From Streptomyces sp. YS415 (GTDB lineage Bacteria > Actinomycetota > Actinomycetes > Streptomycetales > Streptomycetaceae), in the NCBI RefSeq assembly GCF_023544665.1, contig NZ_JAMJFL010000016.1:62001-126000 (forward strand): a stretch of 64,000 bases of DNA, read 5' to 3'. A program made the position numbers and the translations under genes. The notes beneath the pieces were generated by a model. That model was not told the DNA's origin. It searched no databases and saw only the letters and a list, made by a program, of their open reading frames with translations. Below are positions 25,516-32,941 of the stretch, piece by piece; the first letter of the stretch is position 1, and every line of letters begins with the position of its first letter.

Positions 25516-26373
25516 TTGTTCACTTCCGTCGACGACGTCGCCGCGCGACTGGCCGAGACCGGCTACCTCGCCTCGCCCGCGGTCGCCACGACCGTCTTCC
25601 TCGCCGACCGCCTCGGCAAGCCCCTGCTGGTCGAGGGCCCCGCCGGAGTCGGCAAGACGGAGCTCGCCAAGGCCGTCGCCCAGGTCGCCGGGGCCCGGCT
25701 CGTCCGGCTCCAGTGCTACGAGGGCGTGGACGAGTCCCGCGCACTGTACGAGTGGAACCACGCCAAGCAGTTGCTGCGGATCAGCGCGGGCCGCGACGAG
25801 TCCTGGGACGAGGCGCGCACGGACATCTTCAGCGAGGAGTTCCTGCTCCCGCGTCCACTGCTCACGGCGATCCGCGGCGACGACCCGAAGGTGCTGCTGA
25901 TCGACGAGACGGACAAGGCGGACGTCGAGGTGGAGGGCCTGCTGCTGGAGGTACTCAGCGACTTCCAGGTCACGGTCCCCGAACTGGGCACCGTGACGGC
26001 CACCCGCCGCCCCTTCGTCGTCCTCACGTCCAACGCCAGCCGCGAACTGTCCGAGGCGCTGCGCCGCCGCTGCCTGTTCCTCCACATCGGCTTCCCCGAA
26101 GAGGAATTGGAGCGCCGGATCGTCCGGCTGAAGGTGCCCGAGCTGGACGAGGCGCTGGCCCGCTCGGTGGTACGGGTGGTGGGCGCGCTGCGCGCCATGG
26201 ACCTGCGGAAACTGCCGTCGGTCGCCGAGACCATCGACTGGGCGCGGACCCTGCTCGCGCTCGGCGCCGACACCCTGGACGAGACCGTCGTACGGGACAC
26301 TCTCGGCGTCCTCCTCAAGCACCAGGAGGATGTGCTGAAGGCCACCGCCAAGCTCGACCTGGACGCCCTGTGA
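25516..26373 (+). CDS. MoxR-type AAA+ ATPase
   Basis: A 285-residue AAA+ ATPase of the MoxR class. Walker A GPAGVGKT is at residues 41-48, Walker B LLIDETDKAD near 131, sensor I VLTSNASRELSEALRRRC near 171, and the C-terminal lid includes SVAETIDWARTL near 236. These ATPases work with a VWA-domain partner as chaperones that insert metals or assemble complexes. The TTG start has TGGAGG five bases upstream. It is coupled to the VWA gene by GTGA. ACAAGCG occurs twice upstream, at 25461-25467 and 25473-25479, perhaps for another regulator. Confidence 0.9.
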   Translation: MFTSVDDVAARLAETGYLASPAVATTVFLADRLGKPLLVEGPAGVGKTELAKAVAQVAGARLVRLQCYEGVDESRALYEWNHAKQLLRISAGRDESWDEARTDIFSEEFLLPRPLLTAIRGDDPKVLLIDETDKADVEVEGLLLEVLSDFQVTVPELGTVTATRRPFVVLTSNASRELSEALRRRCLFLHIGFPEEELERRIVRLKVPELDEALARSVVRVVGALRAMDLRKLPSVAETIDWARTLLALGADTLDETVVRDTLGVLLKHQEDVLKATAKLDLDAL

Positions 26374-27728
26374 CCACCCCCGCGGGGGTCGCCGAGCGGC
26401 TGACGTCGCTGGTGGCCGCCCTGCGCGCGCACGGCATCCGGATCGGCACCGGCGAGACCGTGGACGCGGGGCAGGCCGTCGCGGCGCTCGGCCTGACGGA
26501 CCGGGAGCGGCTGCGCGAGGGCCTGGCGGCGACCTTGCTGCACGGTACGGCTCAAAGGCCCGTGTTCGACCCGGTCTTCGACCTGTACTTCCCGCGGGGC
26601 GTCGGCGGGCCGGAGCAGGAGGCGGCGGGGCGGGAGGAGCTGCGCGACCGGCTGGCGCAGGCGCTGGCGGCGAACGACCGGGCGCTGCTGGGCCGGTTGG
26701 CGGTGGAGGCGGTCGACGGCTTCGGCGGCTACGGCTCCTCCCCGGGGTCGGACGGCTGGTCGTCGTACCAGACCCTGGACCGGCTGCGCCCGCAGACGCT
26801 GCTCGCCCGGGTCCGCGACGACGTGCGGGCGCAGGGCGGGGGTACGGGGTTCGCCGACCGGCTGCTGGAGGACGAGATCCGGCGGCGCATCGAGGCGTTC
26901 CGGGCCCTGGTGACCGCGGAGGCGCGGCGCCGGGTGGCGGAGCGGCGCGGCCGGGACGAGATCGCCCGGCGGGCGGTGGCGCCGAGCGCCGACCGGGTGG
27001 ACTTCCTCTTCGCGGGCAAGGCCCAACTGGCCGAGCTGCGCAGGGCCGTTCAGCCGCTCGCCCGCAAGCTCGCCACCCGTCTGGCGGCCCGTCGGCGCCG
27101 GGCCGCGCGCGGCTCGATCGATCTGCGGCGAACCCTGCGCGGTTCGCTGTCGACGGGCGGGGTACCGATGAAGCCGGTGCTGCGCAGGCGGCGGCCGGTG
27201 CGGCCCGAACTGGTGCTGCTGTGCGATGTGTCGGGCTCGGTGTCCGGCTTCTCGGACTTCACGATGCTGCTGGTGCAGGCGCTGCACGACCAGTTCAGCA
27301 AGGTGCGGGTCTTCGCCTTCGTCAACCGCATCGACGAGGTGACCGGTCTGCTCGTGCACGGCGCGGCCGACCCGGAGGGCCTCGGCACCCGCATCCGGGC
27401 CGAGGCCACGCTCACCGGCTGGCACGGCAGCAGCGACTACGGCGTGGCGCTGGGCGAGTTCGCCGAGCGGTACGGCGACGCGGTCGGCCCGCGCACCACG
27501 GTCTTCGTGCTCGGCGACGCGCGCACCAACATGAGCGACCCGAACCTCGCGGCCGTCCGCCGGATCACCGAACGGGCCCGCCGCGTCTACTGGTTGAACC
27601 CGGAGCAGACCACGAGCTGGGGCACGGGCGACTCCGCCGCGCCGGAGTACGCCGAGCTGGTGGAGATGCACGAGTGCCGCAACGCCCGCCAGCTCAGCGA
27701 CCTCGTGTCCCGCCTGCTGCCGGTGTGA
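26370..27728 (+). CDS. VWA-domain protein, CoxE-like partner of MoxR
   Basis: A 452-residue protein of the CoxE/VWA family. The N-terminal half is helical, with a very basic stretch RRRRAARGSIDLRRTLR near 240-256. A von Willebrand A domain follows, with MIDAS motif DVSGS starting at residue 286 and the later GDARTNMSDPN. The GTG start overlaps the MoxR TGA. In carbon monoxide dehydrogenase systems CoxD/CoxE pairs mature the active site; no such enzyme is adjacent, so the client is unknown. A lone CoxM-like FAD protein lies about 4 kb to the right. Confidence 0.87.
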   Translation: MTTPAGVAERLTSLVAALRAHGIRIGTGETVDAGQAVAALGLTDRERLREGLAATLLHGTAQRPVFDPVFDLYFPRGVGGPEQEAAGREELRDRLAQALAANDRALLGRLAVEAVDGFGGYGSSPGSDGWSSYQTLDRLRPQTLLARVRDDVRAQGGGTGFADRLLEDEIRRRIEAFRALVTAEARRRVAERRGRDEIARRAVAPSADRVDFLFAGKAQLAELRRAVQPLARKLATRLAARRRRAARGSIDLRRTLRGSLSTGGVPMKPVLRRRRPVRPELVLLCDVSGSVSGFSDFTMLLVQALHDQFSKVRVFAFVNRIDEVTGLLVHGAADPEGLGTRIRAEATLTGWHGSSDYGVALGEFAERYGDAVGPRTTVFVLGDARTNMSDPNLAAVRRITERARRVYWLNPEQTTSWGTGDSAAPEYAELVEMHECRNARQLSDLVSRLLPV

Positions 27729-27750
27729 GCGGGGCCCGCGGCACGGGCTC

Positions 27751-28452
27751 TCAGGCCGCGAGCTGCGGGTAGAGCGCCACGAGATCCGCGGACAGGCCTG
27801 CCTTGACCTGCCGGGAGATGTCGTCGGCCAGCACCTCGTAGGCGCCGGCCTCGATGCCGTCGAGAGCCTGGGCGGCGACGCTCTCCGGGGTGGACTTGGG
27901 CTGGTCGACGTGGGCCGCCATGTCGGTGTCGACGTAGCCGACGTGCAGGCCGGTGACCTCGATGCCGCGCGGCTTCAGGGCCAGGCGCAGGGAGTTGGTC
28001 TGCGACCACAGGGCGGCCTTGGACGCGCTGTAGGAACCGGCGAGCCCGATCCAGGACAGCACGGAGTGGACGTTGAGGAGGTGACCGCCGCCGTTGCGCT
28101 CGATGACGGGGACGAAGGCGCGGGTGACCAGCAGCGGTCCGTAGAAGTTCGTCTCGAAGTCGCGGCGGACGTCCTCGACGGGGGACGCCAGGAAGTCGGC
28201 GTTCACGCTGACGCCCGCGTTGTTGATCAGCAGGGTGACGTCCTGGGCCTGCTCCGCGGCGGCCGCGACGGACGCCGGGTCGCCGACTTCCAGGGCCAGC
28301 GGCACGGCCTCGGGGTGGGTGACGGTCCGCGGGTCGCGGGCGGTGGCGTACACCTTCTTGGCGCCGCGCTCGTACAGCGCGGCGACCAGTGCCCGGCCGA
28401 TCCCGCGACTGCCGCCGGTGACCAGGGCGACGGAACCTTCGATGGTGGTCAT
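27751..28452 (-). CDS. SDR-family oxidoreductase under TetR control
   Basis: A 233-residue classical short-chain dehydrogenase: VTGGSRGIGRAL near residues 11-22, NNAGVSVNAD near 80, and the catalytic motif YSASKAAL near 145. Such enzymes interconvert an alcohol and a carbonyl with NAD(P). The ATG at 28452 excludes the operator region, which an upstream in-frame start would cover. Two copies of the TetR palindrome lie in the promoter, one between the -35 and -10. It is divergent from an alcohol-dehydrogenase-like gene that may share control. Confidence 0.9.
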   Translation of the reverse strand: MTTIEGSVALVTGGSRGIGRALVAALYERGAKKVYATARDPRTVTHPEAVPLALEVGDPASVAAAAEQAQDVTLLINNAGVSVNADFLASPVEDVRRDFETNFYGPLLVTRAFVPVIERNGGGHLLNVHSVLSWIGLAGSYSASKAALWSQTNSLRLALKPRGIEVTGLHVGYVDTDMAAHVDQPKSTPESVAAQALDGIEAGAYEVLADDISRQVKAGLSADLVALYPQLAA

Positions 28453-28473
28453 GGGGCTCTCCACTCGCTCGAC

Positions 28474-28497
28474 GGAGGAAACCGATCGGTTTCCTCC
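28474..28497. promoter_or_regulatory. TetR operator 1 of SDR gene
   Basis: A perfect 24-base palindrome with core AAACCGATCGGTTT flanked by GGAGG/CCTCC. It lies just downstream of the predicted SDR transcription start near 28502, on the 5' leader side. Its centre is 35 bases from that of the second site. Confidence 0.75.
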
Positions 28498-28508
28498 TCT
28501 CGGACGCC

Positions 28509-28537
28509 ACTGTAAACCGATCGGTTTCCCCGGGCAA
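28509..28537 (-). promoter_or_regulatory. SDR promoter with embedded TetR operator 2
   Basis: On the minus strand, TTGCCC (28532-28537) and TACAGT (28509-28514) are 17 bases apart. The palindrome AAACCGATCGGTTT (28514-28527) fills most of the spacer, a classical arrangement for TetR repression. Confidence 0.65.
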
Positions 28538-28630
28538 GGCAGGGTCGTGCCCCGAGAAGAATCAGGGTCCGCCCCTGATGCCCCGGACCGGCCGGAATCC
28601 CTAGTCTCGAAAGCGGTGAAGGGGGAGGGC

Positions 28631-29605
28631 ATGAAGGCAGTGGTGCAGGACCGGTACGGCCCGGCGGACGTGCTGGAGTTCCGGGACATCGAGCGGCCGG
28701 AACCGGGCCCCGGCGAGGTGCTGGTGCGGGTGCACGCCGCGTCGGTCAACGCCTACGACTGGCATTTCATGCACGGCGACCCGAAGGTGGCGCGCGCGGT
28801 GATGGGGCTGCGCGGACCCAAGGCACGGGTCAGGGGCCGGGACTTCGCCGGCCGGGTGGAGGCGGTGGGCAGCGGGATCACCGATCTCGGGCCCGGCGAC
28901 GAGGTGTTCGGCGAGGCCGACGGCGCCTTCGCGGAGTACGTGTGCGCGCCGGGCGACGCGGTGGGACCCAAGCCGTCCAACCTCACCTTCGAGCAGGCCG
29001 CCGCGATACCCCTGGCGGGGAACACGGCCCTGATCGGCGTCCGGGACGTGGGCGGGATGCGGGAGGGGCAGACACTCCTGGTCAACGGCGCCTCCGGCGG
29101 AGTCGGCACCTTCGCCGTGCAGCTCGGCAAGGCGTACGGCGCGGAGGTGACCGCGGTGTGCAGCGAGCGCAACGCGGACATGGCCCGCTCGCTCGGCGCG
29201 GACCATGTCATCGACTACGCACGCGAGGACTTCACCCGCGCGAACCGGCGCTACGACGTGGTGCTGGACCTGGTCGGCAACCACTCGCTGCGGGCGTTCC
29301 GGCGCGCCCTCACCCCGACCGGCACCCTGGTGCTGTCCGGCGGCGGGGTCTATGAGGGCGGCAGCGTCCTGGGCCCGATGGGACTGTTCCTGAAGCGGCG
29401 GCTGGCGGCGCCCTTCACCCGGCAGCGGCTGGTCGAACTCCCCGCCCGCCGGAGCAGGGAGAACCTCGCGACCCTCAAGGAACTGGCCGAGGCCGGGCGG
29501 ATCGCGCCGGTCATCGAGCGGACGTATCCCCTCAGTGAGGCGGCCGAGGCCATTCGTCACCTGGAGGTGGAGCACGCTCGCGCGAAGATCGTCGTCACCG
29601 TCTGA
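28631..29605 (+). CDS. Zinc-independent alcohol dehydrogenase / quinone oxidoreductase-like
   Basis: A 324-residue medium-chain dehydrogenase. The N-terminal GroES-like part includes RVHAASVNAYDWHFMHGDP near residue 37 and GRDFAGRVEAVGSG near 73. The nucleotide-binding motif NGASGGVGTFAVQLGKAYG lies near 155-173. The Cys/His zinc ligands of zinc alcohol dehydrogenases are absent, pointing to the quinone-oxidoreductase class, which reduces quinones or enones with NADPH. GGAGGG precedes the ATG. It is divergent from the SDR, with two TetR palindromes between them. Confidence 0.88.
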   Translation: MKAVVQDRYGPADVLEFRDIERPEPGPGEVLVRVHAASVNAYDWHFMHGDPKVARAVMGLRGPKARVRGRDFAGRVEAVGSGITDLGPGDEVFGEADGAFAEYVCAPGDAVGPKPSNLTFEQAAAIPLAGNTALIGVRDVGGMREGQTLLVNGASGGVGTFAVQLGKAYGAEVTAVCSERNADMARSLGADHVIDYAREDFTRANRRYDVVLDLVGNHSLRAFRRALTPTGTLVLSGGGVYEGGSVLGPMGLFLKRRLAAPFTRQRLVELPARRSRENLATLKELAEAGRIAPVIERTYPLSEAAEAIRHLEVEHARAKIVVTV

Positions 29606-29620
29606 GCCTCGCCCTTGTCA

Positions 29621-29983
29621 CTACTCCTTGGCCTTGGCGTACTCCGTGGCCATGGTGCCCGCGAAGTCGTAGACGACGACCTGCTCGTCGCCCACGACCC
29701 AGGCGTCGTGTCCCGGCGGGACCACGAAGACATCGCCCGGTCCGACCTCGGCCTCGCCGCCGTCGTCCATCGTGACGTGCAGCCGGCCCTGGACGACATA
29801 GCCGTTGTGGTGGACCTCGCAGCTCTCGGTCCCCGCGATGGGGGCCACGGACTCGGACCAGCGCCAGCCGGGCTCGAACGTGCCCACGGCGAAGTCGAGT
29901 CCGGTCAGGTGGACGGCCTCGAGGTGTCCTCTGGGGAAATCGCGCCGCTCGTCCGGCTTGTCGAGCGTCTTCACTTCGATCAT
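29621..29983 (-). CDS. Cupin-domain protein
   Basis: A 120-residue single-domain cupin. The metal-binding motifs appear as EVHHNGYVVQGRLHVTMDDG near residues 51-70 and PGDVFVVPPGHDAWV near 80-94. It could bind a metal or a small ligand; no reaction can be assigned. GGAAGGAG before ATG 29983 clearly sets the start, excluding a longer in-frame reading. It is convergent with the preceding dehydrogenase, only 15 bases away. Confidence 0.85.
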   Translation of the reverse strand: MIEVKTLDKPDERRDFPRGHLEAVHLTGLDFAVGTFEPGWRWSESVAPIAGTESCEVHHNGYVVQGRLHVTMDDGGEAEVGPGDVFVVPPGHDAWVVGDEQVVVYDFAGTMATEYAKAKE

Positions 29984-30141
29984 CACGGATCTCCTTCCGG
30001 CCGTGTCGGTACGGCCGGGGCCGGTCTCCGTCTCCCGACCGCTGCCGAGCGGCCCCGGCGGGGGCCGGACCCCACCCCTCCATCGTCCGCCCGACCGGTC
30101 GGCACCGCCATGCGGGTGGCCGCCGTCGCGCGGCCCGGATG

Positions 30142-31116
30142 TCAGCCGGCGTCCCCGCACAGCCGGGCGAACCGCTCGGCGTCGACGTTGCCTCCGGAGA
30201 CGATGACTCCGACCCGGGCCGGCAGCGCGCCCAGGCGGCCGGAGAGGAGAGCCGCCAGCGGGGTGGCGCCGCTCGGTTCGACGACGATCTTCAGCCGCTC
30301 GAAGGCGAAGCGCATCGCGTCCCGGATCTCGTCGTCGCCGACCAGCGCGATGGCGTCGACGAGCCGCTGGTTGACGGAGAAGGTGAGTTCGCCGGGTGTG
30401 TGCAGGGCCTGGCCGTCGGCGATGGTCTTCGGCACCGGGATCTCGATGCGCCGGCCGGCCTCCAGGGACCGCTTGGTGTCGTCCCCCGCCTCGGGTTCGA
30501 CGCCGATCAACCGCAGCCGCGGGTACAGCTCCTTGGCGATGGTGCCGCTGCCGGCGATGAGCCCGCCGCCGCCGACCGGGGTCACCAGCGCGTCCAACGG
30601 GCCGGTCTCCTCCAGGAGTTCCAGCGCGGCCGTGCCCTGCCCGGCCATGACGTGGGGGTGTTCGTAGGGCGGGATGACGGTGAGGCCCCGTTCGGCGGCC
30701 AGGGCCTCGGCGAGGGCGACGCGGTCACCGGTGTAGCGGTCGTAGGTGACGATCTCGGCGCCGTAGGCCTCGGTCGCCCGCCGCTTGGAGGGCGGGGCGT
30801 CCTCGGGCATGACGATGACGGCGGTGGTGCCGAGTTCCCGGGCGGCGAGGGCGACGGCCTGGGCGTGGTTGCCGGAGGAGTAGGTGGCGATGCCCCGGGT
30901 GAGTTGGTCCGGCGTCAGCCGCGAGGCGGCGTTGTAGGCGCCGCGGAACTTGAAGGCGCCCACGCGCTGGAAGTTCTCGCACTTGAGGAAGACTTCGGCG
31001 CCGACGAGGCCGTCGAGGGTGCGCGAGCGCAGCACCGGCGTGCGGTGGGCGACGCCCTTGAGGCGTGCGGCCGCGTCACGGACATCGTCGGGGGTGATGG
31101 GCGGGGTACTGGTCAC
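30142..31116 (-). CDS. Threonine/serine dehydratase, PLP-dependent
   Basis: A 324-residue fold-type II PLP enzyme. The PLP lysine lies in VGAFKFRGAYN near residue 55, with YSSGNHAQAVAL near 80 and the phosphate loop VGGGGLIAG near 180; a Ser/Cys-type tail (VIVSGGNVD) ends the fold. There is no C-terminal ACT domain, so it is the short catabolic or racemase form, deaminating threonine or serine or racemising serine. The GTG start, with GGAGG upstream, overlaps the regulator stop (GTGA), so the two are one operon. Confidence 0.87.
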   Translation of the reverse strand: MTSTPPITPDDVRDAAARLKGVAHRTPVLRSRTLDGLVGAEVFLKCENFQRVGAFKFRGAYNAASRLTPDQLTRGIATYSSGNHAQAVALAARELGTTAVIVMPEDAPPSKRRATEAYGAEIVTYDRYTGDRVALAEALAAERGLTVIPPYEHPHVMAGQGTAALELLEETGPLDALVTPVGGGGLIAGSGTIAKELYPRLRLIGVEPEAGDDTKRSLEAGRRIEIPVPKTIADGQALHTPGELTFSVNQRLVDAIALVGDDEIRDAMRFAFERLKIVVEPSGATPLAALLSGRLGALPARVGVIVSGGNVDAERFARLCGDAG

Positions 31117-31808
31117 GCGGGTCCTCCATCGGGGTCGGAAGCCGGGCCGGTCGCGGCGCGTGCCTGGGCGAGGTAGTGGTAGGCGGAGGCGCGGGAGATG
31201 CCGAGCCGGGCGGCGACCTGCTCCACCGCGCGCCGCACGGCGAACACGCCCCGCCCGTCCAGGCCGCGGAAGAGTTCCAGGCGCTGGGCGCGGTCCAGCT
31301 CCGCCCAGCCGCGGTTCTGGCGGAGCTGGTGGGCGTCGAGGATGGCGTCGACGACGGAGTCGATGTCGTTGCCGAAGGTGGTGACCGGTGCCTCGGTGCT
31401 GTCGCGGCCGATGCCGGCGAGGGCGCCGAGCAGGGCGTGGGCCTCGTTGACGGCGGTGACGTCCAGGTTGACGCACAGGGCGCCGAAGACCTCGCCGGTG
31501 GAGTCCCGCAGCACCATGGTGGACGCCTTGACCAGCTTCCCGGTCGGGGTGCGCGTGACGTAGTTCAGGTCGTCGTCCGCGTCCGCGCCGCGGGCGACGA
31601 TGCGCATGCCGATCTCGCTCATCGCCCCGCCGACGGCCCGTCCGGTCACCGAACCGGCGACCGCGACCACGGATCTCTCGGGTCGGCGGTAGTCGTGCAG
31701 CACCGCCTCGCACAGCGGCCCGAAGGTCGCCACCAGCCCGTTCACGACCGGTGTCAACGCCGAGATGATCGCGTCCCGCTCCGCCTCCAGGCCCGGTTCG
31801 CCTGCCAT
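31113..31808 (-). CDS. YheO/DauR-like PAS regulator
   Basis: A 231-residue transcription factor with an N-terminal YheO-type PAS domain (VVNGLVATFGPLCEAVLHDY near residue 20; KASTMVLRDSTGEVFGALCVNLD near 92, quoted in part) and a C-terminal DauR-like helix-turn-helix (GVFAVRRAVEQVAARLGISR near 185). Known relatives regulate amino-acid catabolism, for example D-arginine use. ATG 31808 was chosen because AGGAG stands six bases away. It is cotranscribed with the dehydratase, which is its probable target. In the divergent gap, GTCCAG occurs on both sides of CTGTACGAACAG. Confidence 0.82.
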   Translation of the reverse strand: MAGEPGLEAERDAIISALTPVVNGLVATFGPLCEAVLHDYRRPERSVVAVAGSVTGRAVGGAMSEIGMRIVARGADADDDLNYVTRTPTGKLVKASTMVLRDSTGEVFGALCVNLDVTAVNEAHALLGALAGIGRDSTEAPVTTFGNDIDSVVDAILDAHQLRQNRGWAELDRAQRLELFRGLDGRGVFAVRRAVEQVAARLGISRASAYHYLAQARAATGPASDPDGGPA

Positions 31809-31982
31809 CACCCACTCCTGTCCGTCGGCTCACTTCTAGACTACATGTCCAGGTGCTGTACGAACAGTCCAGCATCGGGGGTGCGTGGAGTGACCCCGTG
31901 AACCCTGCATGCGCCCCCTGCCCGGTGGGGAGAATGCGATACGCGTTTGATAGAGACCCATCGCGCGAAAGCAGGCCGCTCC

Positions 31983-32693
31983 GTGTTGTTGCATCTGCCC
32001 ACGTCCGTGTCCGAGGTCCAACAGCACACCGCCGAGGGGGCGTTGCCGATCGGCGGGGCGACGCTCGTGTGGGCGTCCTTCCAGCGCGACGGCTTCCCCG
32101 ACCGGGCCATGTCCCTGCGCAACCTGCCGGAAGCGAACGCCCTCGGGCCCGAGACGCTGGGCTCGGCCGTCGTGCTCCAGCGGATCGACGACCGGGTGCC
32201 GGAGGTGCTGCGCCGGGCGGCCGGCGGCATAGGCACCGGCGCCGTGCGCCGCGCCGCCACGGTCGGCGGCAACATCGTGGGCAGCACGCTGCGCTGCCTG
32301 CTCCCCGCCGCGCTGGTCCTGGACACCCGCGCCACGGTCCTGGACACGACGGGCGTCTACGAGACCGATCTGACCGAACTGCTGGCGAAGCGCCCCGTCC
32401 TGCTCGGCATCACCTGGCGTACCCCGCTGGTCAGCGGCTATCTGAAGCAGGAGGGCGACCCGGGCGGCCCGCCGCCGTTCGTCGTGGCCACCGCGGTGCA
32501 CGCGGAGCCCGACGGCACCAGGCGCCTGCGCGTCGCCGTCCGCGACGGCTACGAGTTCCTCACCGCGACCACGGCCTGCGACACCGATGTCGACACGGTC
32601 CTGCACGCCCTGGAGAACACGGACCTCGGCGCACTTCCCGCCGAGGCCCGGGACGTGGTGCACGGCCGGATCAGGGACGTACTCGCCCGCTGA
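31983..32693 (+). CDS. Orphan CoxM-like FAD-binding protein
   Basis: A protein of about 236 residues resembling the FAD-binding subunit of molybdopterin dehydrogenases: LPIGGATLVWA near residue 25 and RRAATVGGNIVGSTL near 100, then a CO-dehydrogenase-flavoprotein-like C-terminal half. The large molybdenum subunit and the 2Fe-2S subunit are missing nearby, so either it partners elsewhere or it has a separate flavin role. The start is uncertain: GTG 31983 fits the fold, whereas TTG 31947 would add 12 residues. A strong terminator follows. Confidence 0.75.
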   Translation: MLLHLPTSVSEVQQHTAEGALPIGGATLVWASFQRDGFPDRAMSLRNLPEANALGPETLGSAVVLQRIDDRVPEVLRRAAGGIGTGAVRRAATVGGNIVGSTLRCLLPAALVLDTRATVLDTTGVYETDLTELLAKRPVLLGITWRTPLVSGYLKQEGDPGGPPPFVVATAVHAEPDGTRRLRVAVRDGYEFLTATTACDTDVDTVLHALENTDLGALPAEARDVVHGRIRDVLAR

Positions 32694-32726
32694 CCCACCG
32701 CACGACGGGCCGAACTCGCCCGCGCG

Positions 32727-32773
32727 AAGGCCCCGTTCGCCGGTCATCGACACCGACCGGCGAGCGGGGCTTT
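32727..32773 (+). terminator. Rho-independent terminator
   Basis: A stem of about 19 pairs: left arm 32727-32745 and right arm 32755-32773, including CGCCGGTC/GACCGGCG and GGCCCCG/CGGGGC(T), with a nine-base loop and a short TTTC after the stem. It ends the FAD-protein transcript. Confidence 0.8.
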
Positions 32774-32808
32774 CGTGCTGCCCTCAAGGACCGGCGAAGT
32801 TCGGCCAC

Positions 32809-32889
32809 TTGACAGCCGCATGCTCGATTCTGCTCGCAACAGCTAGTTTTCGAGCATCTATTGACACAGGGCGCTCGCGTGGACAAAGT
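32809..32889 (+). promoter_or_regulatory. Promoter region of GH109-like gene
   Basis: TTGACA occurs at 32809-32814 and again at 32861-32866. The second is followed after 17 bases by CAAAGT (32884-32889), a partial -10. Between them, TGCTCG at 32821 and 32831 faces CGAGCA at 32851, an inverted-repeat arrangement that could bind a regulator. This promoter would start transcription about 46 bases before ATG 32942. Confidence 0.45.
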
Positions 32890-32941
32890 CATGCGGCAGC
32901 AAGAGCAGCCGGCCGCCACGCATAAGGGAGCGATCCGCGCC

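Noticed and set aside
30011..30085. Terminator or riboswitch between the dehydratase and cupin genes
   Set aside because: The sequence has several short GC-rich inverted repeats but no single dominant stem and no conserved aptamer pattern that I recognise.
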